This document shows positions 59,414-64,000 of a stretch of DNA of 64,000 nucleotides, one piece after another. The stretch is taken from assembly GCF_041080625.1 (NCBI RefSeq), contig NZ_CP163518.1, positions 372,001-436,000 on the forward strand, in the 5' to 3' direction. Position numbers and translations under genes: made by a program. Source of the stretch: Streptomyces sp. CG1 (lineage in GTDB: Bacteria > Actinomycetota > Actinomycetes > Streptomycetales > Streptomycetaceae). The notes under the pieces were generated by a model. It searched no databases and had not been told where the DNA came from. It saw only the letters and a program-made list of their open reading frames with translations. How positions within the stretch are numbered: position 1 is the stretch's first letter; every line of letters starts with the position of its first letter.

Positions 59414-59690
59414 CGATCCCGATGCGACCGCCAGGGCGAACCGGCGGCAGTGGAGCGCCCTCAGGGTGCCTGAGGTCGAAACACCCCTGCTCGCGCGGAG
59501 ACCGGTCGACCCAGGCCGCGGACTCGGCGAACGCCGGAACACCGCCGTTCGCGCGGGGATGAACCGGTGCTGACCGACCAGGCTCGCCGCCTTGACTGCC
59601 GGTCCATCGCGCGAGCTGGGGTGATCCGGACGCCAAGGAGGAGCGGCGATAGCGGGAAGAGTGCTCCCCGCCGTCACGGGGGCGATCCAC
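59414..59690. CRISPR. Possible degenerate type I-E CRISPR relic
   Basis: Five imperfect units with shared CC(GG) ends recur at 61-62-base steps: the CC pairs fall at 59441, 59502, 59564, 59626 and 59687. The clearest units are 59538-59566 (end GCGGGGATGAACCG, as in type I-E repeats) and 59661-59688 (GTGCTCCCCGC at the start and CGGGGGCGATCC at the end). Between units near 59481 and 59539 the spacer is 32 bases, typical of type I-E. Repeats are diverged and no cas genes are in the window. GC-rich chance similarity cannot be excluded. Confidence 0.4.
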
Positions 59691-59806
59691 CGCCGGCTAC
59701 GGCGACCAGGACGGGCAGGTCGCCTGGCCGCCACCGGCCTGCCACATACGGACCGGCCTGGGCTGTCCGCGCGACCGATGCCGGCGTGCCGATGGGAGGT
59801 CGGCGG

Positions 59807-60973
59807 TCAGGGCGTGGACGGGGCCTTACGCCGGGCAAGGGCGTCGGAGGCCCTGACCGTGATGCAGAGCGAGGCCGCGAGGGTGAGGACCAGGGCGGCG
59901 CCCGCAGCGAAGATGCTGCCGTTCGCGACGGCGGGCCGGCTGCCGGCCTCGGCGCGGGCGGAGCCGCTGAGGAAGGGGACGACTGCCAGGACGGCGGCCC
60001 CTAGGGCGACCTCGGCCCAGACGACCCTCGGGAAGTGCCGCAGCGTCAGGCGCAGGAGAGAGGCGGTGGAGTCCGAGCGGCGCGCCTGGGCAATGCGGGG
60101 CATCAGCCAGAACTGGTTGACGCCGCCGGCCGCGACCATGCCCAGAACCAGCACGATCTTGATCAGGAGGAGCAATCCGTAGGTCGTCGTCCACAACTGC
60201 CCGATGCCGCCGACCTGTTGCCAGGTCATCCACAGGCCGGAGGTGAGCACCGCGCCGACGCAGACAAGGGCGACGAAGCTGAAACGGCGCCAGAGGTCTG
60301 CCCACAACGCCCCGGCGTTCTCGCTCAGCCGGCCGCGGGTGCCGGTGAGGGTGGCGAGCAGGGCCAGACCGCCGATCCACACGGTGCCGCTGACGATGTG
60401 GATCTGGGTGAACGCGCGGTCGAGTACCTGGTCCACGCCCTTCGGCGTGGCGGTGGGTATCGCCGCGACGAGTGATACCGCGAGCGCCAGGGGCAGGGCG
60501 GTCAGCGCGAGGGTGTTCAGGTGCCGTCGTACCCGGGGGACCAACAGAGCGACGAGCATGGCGGAAGCCAGGACCAGGACGGTGTTCTGGACCAGGTAGA
60601 CCGTGCCCTGGGCCACCCAGGTTCCCTTCTCTGCGGGTGCGCGCAGGAAGGCCCAGATCCGCTCCGGCGTGAGAGCGTCGGCGAAGGGCATGCCCGTGCC
60701 GGCCTGGGCCACGCGGGCGGCGAGCTGGAAGTAGCCGGCGACGAGCAGGACGGCTCCAGTCCAGGCCAGATAGGTCGCCGTCCGCCGACGGAGAGCCTCG
60801 ACGTCCCCGCGTTCGTTCTCAGGCAGGCGGAGTGCCGGGTGGATCACTGCCGCGTAGGCCACCGTGGCGCCGACGGCTCCGGACAACCCGGCGAAGTAGC
60901 CGGCCTTGGTGAGGATCCGCCAGGCGGGAGGGGTGCTGTAGCCGATGGAGGCGGCCAGATCCGCAAGATTCAT
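59807..60973 (-). CDS. CopD/YcnJ-like membrane protein
   Basis: A 388-residue integral membrane protein with about eight helices of the CopD copper-resistance family (WRILTKAGYFAGLSGAVGAT, GTWVAQGTVYLVQNTVLVLA, AFTQIHIVSGTVWIGGLALL, GLWMTWQQVGGIGQLWTTTY). Histidines in the HIVSG helix are the likely metal ligands. A strong iron box abuts the ATG, linking it to iron rather than classic copper control. There is almost no room for a Shine-Dalgarno before ATG 60973, so it may be leaderless or start further in. Confidence 0.88.
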   Translation of the reverse strand: MNLADLAASIGYSTPPAWRILTKAGYFAGLSGAVGATVAYAAVIHPALRLPENERGDVEALRRRTATYLAWTGAVLLVAGYFQLAARVAQAGTGMPFADALTPERIWAFLRAPAEKGTWVAQGTVYLVQNTVLVLASAMLVALLVPRVRRHLNTLALTALPLALAVSLVAAIPTATPKGVDQVLDRAFTQIHIVSGTVWIGGLALLATLTGTRGRLSENAGALWADLWRRFSFVALVCVGAVLTSGLWMTWQQVGGIGQLWTTTYGLLLLIKIVLVLGMVAAGGVNQFWLMPRIAQARRSDSTASLLRLTLRHFPRVVWAEVALGAAVLAVVPFLSGSARAEAGSRPAVANGSIFAAGAALVLTLAASLCITVRASDALARRKAPSTP

Positions 60974-60974
60974 A

Positions 60975-60993
60975 ATAGGTAAGCCTAACCTAA
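60975..60993 (-). promoter_or_regulatory. Iron box (DmdR/IdeR-type operator) of the CopD-like gene
   Basis: On the minus strand TTAGGTTAGGCTTACCTAT matches the iron-box consensus TTAGGTTAGGCTCACCTAA at 17 of 19 positions by my count. It ends one base before ATG 60973, so bound DmdR would cover the transcription or translation start. Confidence 0.85.
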
Positions 60994-61729
60994 ATTAGCC
61001 TCGGCGGGCATGGCCACCTCAAGGAGAAACACTGCGACGCACCTCTCCCCACGGGGTGCGCATGGCCCAAGGCGCGGTCTCTGCACGGGCAGTTGTTCCT
61101 CGGCCTAGGAGTGGCCGCGTGCGGGGACTCCTGGTGGGCATGCGAACAGGCCGGAGCCGACATGCTGTAGTGGCCGGTGCCGCAGTACTGGGTGACCAGC
61201 TCGCCGTAGGACAGGAGCGTCTTCCCCGGGTAGCTGTTCTGGTTGAGCTGCCTTGTCACTCCCTCACAGAAGGCAACACGCAGCGAAAACCTCCCCCGCC
61301 GCCCGGGGCACTGTCCACCGACAGGCAACACACATCTCCACACCACTCCCAACTACCGTCGGTGCACCGGAGAACAGTGGCGGTACGGAGGGCTATCCGA
61401 CCGTCACGAAGTGTCTGGATGCGGTAACGGGGCCGGGATTCGCAGGGCAACAGGCCAGCGGTCGACGGCGGTTCGGCAAGACAGTGCCCGCCCTGTCATT
61501 CGCCCAGCTTTTGGTCAATGTGTGGCGATGTCGTCGGCTGATGCCAGCGGACGCGTCACACTGAGCGGCGGAGGGGGAACGGGTGCGGCGGCGGTGCGCC
61601 GACGTGCCATCCCGAAGTACGCGTGCCTTGGGGAAGGCGGTGCCGGGATCAGCAGGGGGCGCATGACGCAGTCGCTGCCGTGGCAACTTCCTGCCCGCGA
61701 GCAGGGGTTCACCGGGCATGCGGGGCCTC
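60994..61729. other. Intergenic stretch between CopD-like gene and monooxygenase relic
   Basis: About 735 bases without a convincing gene. A minus-strand frame near 61080-61250 contains QNSYPGKTLLSYGELVTQYC but has no family match I recognise and no ribosome site. Possibly decayed sequence. Confidence 0.35.
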
Positions 61730-62867
61730 CGGTCGTTGAGGGCGGGCCCGTACGGGCTGTCGGTGACCGTGCAACTTCGGGCAGCCGGGGTTCGTGTCCG
61801 CACCTTCATTGAGGTGATGGGCAGTTGGCGGCACGCCATGGCCACGGGCATCTTCTTGAAATCGACCCCGGACGCGACCGACCTCTCCGCACCGGAGCCC
61901 GGCGGGCGCCTGGCGGACTTCCGCCGGATGCACGATGAGCCGGAACTGACCGAGTTGACGCCCATGCCGTGCGAGGTGTTCGTGCGGTACGCGATGTGGT
62001 TCCAGAAGCGCTACGTCGGCGAGGTGGCTCCAGGCCGGGTCGTGGCCGTCGACGGGGCCCAGCAGACCGGGGCTTCCTCGTCCGGCTCGACGACGGACAG
62101 GAATTGCCAGCCGCTGCCCTAGTCGTGGCGAGCGGCCTGAAACGGGCTCGCCCACATCCCCAATGAACTGTGGCGTCTCGCCCCCGAAGGACCAGGTCCG
62201 GCTGCCTTGGTCTCGCACACCAGCCACCACACCGACTGTCTCCCTATGACGGTCAGCGCGTCGCCGTGATCGGCGGCGGCCAGTCCGTACTGGAGAGCGC
62301 CGCATTGCTGCACGAAGCCGGCGCCGAGGTCCAGGTGCTGGTCCGGGGACCGCACCTGCTGTGGGGGACGAAGCCGTATCCGGCCCGACCCTGGACACGA
62401 GTGCGGAGGTTCCCCGCGGTCGCGCGCATGCTGCTGTTCCGCCGCGCGCTGGGCCATCGGGCGGATGGTGGCTGCGGGACCGGGTCGAGAGCACCGTGCC
62501 GGCCCGTACATCCACCCGCGTCAGCCACGCTGAAGCGCACGGTCTCGGAGTACGCCTGGAACTCGCCGGGCCGGGCCGGGCGGAGACGACGCTCACCGCG
62601 GATCACGTGCTCGCGGCCGGCGGCTATCGCCTCGACCTGGATGCGGTCCCGTTCCTGTCGCCCGCGGTGCGCGGCGCCCTGGCCTGCGTCCGCGGCTCGA
62701 AGGCACCCCAGATGTCCGCATCGCTCGAGTCTTCGGTGCCGGGCCTGTATTTCACCGGTTCGCTCGCCGCTCCGATGTTCGGGCCGATGATGCGGTTCGT
62801 GGCAGGGACACAGTTCGCCGCCAGGCGCATCACCCGGCACGCATCCCGGCTCTCTGTACCCCGCTGA
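61730..62867 (+). pseudogene. Decayed FAD/NAD(P)-dependent monooxygenase gene
   Basis: Pieces in several frames rebuild a flavin monooxygenase-like protein: AGPYGLSVTVQLRAAGVRVR (FAD-binding GxGxxG region, damaged at its start), GSWRHAMATGIFLKSTPDAT, then in another frame LVRLDDGQELPAAALVVASG, then LSPYDGQRVAVIGGGQSVLE and SAALLHEAGAEVQVLVRGPH (NADPH site), and in a third frame ADHVLAAGGYRLDLDAVPFL and SVPGLYFTGSLAAPMFGPMM. A segment near 62400-62450 is deleted. At least three frameshifts; not functional. Confidence 0.8.
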
Positions 62868-62951
62868 GCCGGCGACACCGAGAGCCAGACAGGCCGTACC
62901 GCTGGGCCAGCGAAGGGCGGGACCCCTCTCGCAGCGTTCATGAGCCGGGCA

Positions 62952-64000
62952 TTACGACGCCTGTCGTGCCGTGAGGTGGCGGCGTACGCCATAGGCCGCC
63001 GCTCCAAGGGCGAGTACCGCCGCTCCCCACGACACCGACGTCGCGGGCAGGGTGAAGGCCAGGATCAGGCAGCCGGCCAGCCCGACCGCGGGGATGATGT
63101 GCGGCGGCCGGTTCTCCTCCTCGGTCAGGGTCCAGGCGGCGGCGTTGGCCACGGCGTAGTAGGCGAGTACGCCGAAGGACGAGAAGCCGATCGCGCCGCG
63201 CACGTCCGTGGTGGCGGCCAGGATCACCACCACGGCGCCCACCAGCAGCTCCGCTCGATAGGGCACCTTGAACCGTGGATGCACGGCGGACAGAGCATGA
63301 GGCAGGTGACGGTCCCGGGACATGGCCAGTGTGGTCCGCGAGACGCCCAGGATCAGCGCGAGCAACGACCCGAGTGCCGCCACCGCCGCCCCGACCCGAA
63401 CCACCGGGACCAGCCCCAGCACCCCGGCCTGCCGTACCGCCTCGGCCAGCGGCGCGCTCTCCCGTGCCAGCCCGTCCGGGCCGAGCACGGCCAGCACGGA
63501 CACGGCGACCGCCGCGTACACGATCAGCGTGATCCCCAAGGCCAGGGGAATGGCCCGGGGAATCGTGCGGGCCGGGTCCCTCACTTCTTCGCCCAGGGTC
63601 GCGATCCGCGCGTACCCGGCGAAGGCGAAGAACAGAAGTCCGGCCGCCTGCAACACCCCGGTGACGGAGGCGTCCGACCCGATGTCCAGCCGACCGGCCT
63701 GAGCATTACTGGAGGTCAGGCAGGCCACCACCACGGCTGCCAGCACGGCCAGGACCACGGCCACGATCGCACGCGTCAGCCACGCGGCCTTCTGCACACC
63801 CACGTAGTTGATGACGGTCAGCGCCACCACGGCAGCCACCGCGACGGCGTGCGCCTGGCCCGGCCACGCGTACGACCCCACGGTGAGCGCCATCGCCGCG
63901 CACGAGGCGGTCTTGCCGACCACGAAGCCCCACCCGGCAAGGTAGCCCCAGAACTCGCCCAGCCGCTCACGGCCGTACACGTACGTCCCCCCGGACTGCG
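62952..64000 (-). CDS. APC-family amino-acid permease (5' end beyond window)
   Basis: The last 349 codons of a multi-helix permease; the N-terminus lies beyond base 64000. Seen: VYGRERLGEFWGYLAGWGFV and VGKTASCAAMALTVGSYAWP (first helices), then FFAFAGYARIATLGEEVRDP with the APC-type unwound segment, RTIPRAIPLALGITLIVYAA, and about nine helices to the end. Substrate unknown, probably amino acid or organic cation. It converges with the monooxygenase relic. Confidence 0.88.
   Translation of the reverse strand, partial: QSGGTYVYGRERLGEFWGYLAGWGFVVGKTASCAAMALTVGSYAWPGQAHAVAVAAVVALTVINYVGVQKAAWLTRAIVAVVLAVLAAVVVACLTSSNAQAGRLDIGSDASVTGVLQAAGLLFFAFAGYARIATLGEEVRDPARTIPRAIPLALGITLIVYAAVAVSVLAVLGPDGLARESAPLAEAVRQAGVLGLVPVVRVGAAVAALGSLLALILGVSRTTLAMSRDRHLPHALSAVHPRFKVPYRAELLVGAVVVILAATTDVRGAIGFSSFGVLAYYAVANAAAWTLTEEENRPPHIIPAVGLAGCLILAFTLPATSVSWGAAVLALGAAAYGVRRHLTARQAS

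Noticed and set aside
61080..61250. Minus-strand frame with QNSYPGKTLLSYGELVTQYC
   Set aside because: No recognisable family, no ribosome site, and composition like the surrounding non-coding DNA.
1..64000. tRNA or rRNA genes
   Set aside because: No cloverleaf or rRNA-like sequence was noticed in reading; no tRNA was found beside the integrase relic. A tRNA scan would settle it.

Overview
The window is high-GC actinobacterial DNA, almost certainly Streptomyces. Gene families, frequent GTG starts, 4-nt start/stop overlaps, DmdR-type iron boxes and many two-lesion pseudogenes suggest a chromosomal arm or other accessory region. I name relatives from family knowledge; no search was run.

Layout. 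0.1-6.5 kb: a membrane SpoIIE-type phosphatase/anti-sigma hybrid, an orphan solute-binding lipoprotein, and a MmyB-type regulator divergent from an SDR. 6.5-12.3 kb: a second SDR, an integrase relic, a secreted repeat protein, a broken DUF2231 gene, DoxX, and an HTH regulator cut by an amber codon. 12.3-16.2 kb: a complete Fe3+ ABC importer (lipoprotein, fused permease, ATPase) behind an iron box. 16.5-20.8 kb: relic of an integrative element or phage (collagen-like fragment, XRE-TPR regulator, SLOG protein, prim-pol-like protein), with coupled genes of which several are frameshifted or nonsense-mutated.

21-53 kb is a hypoxia/dormancy-type stress island resembling the Streptomyces Osd and mycobacterial DosR regulons. 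It holds CBS and CBS-BON proteins, a decayed P-type ATPase, a GNAT/acyl-CoA-synthetase (Pat-like) enzyme, a cupredoxin, a SHOCT protein, a hydrogenase-maturation-protease homologue, a CRP-like protein, an Rv1733c-like protein, a DosS-like GAF kinase, pyruvate phosphate dikinase, two Rv0081-like ArsR repressors and a six-gene hydrogenase-4-like membrane complex. That complex matches M. tuberculosis Rv0082-Rv0087 in order, but its large subunit lacks the Ni-binding cysteines. A 5+4+5 palindrome GGGCC-N4-GGCCC sits upstream of several of these genes and may be the OsdR/DosR-type box. Both ArsR genes have near-perfect AATTG-type operators nearby.

53-64 kb: a broken glyoxalase, a second SpoIIE-type phosphatase and a phosphatase fragment, a catalytically dead subtilisin-like protein next to a one-third-glutamine protein, a possible degenerate type I-E CRISPR relic, a CopD-type membrane protein whose start abuts a strong iron box, a decayed FAD monooxygenase, and an APC permease running off the window.

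At least fourteen pseudogenes are present. Several have multiple independent lesions, which argues for real decay; single-lesion cases could be sequencing errors.
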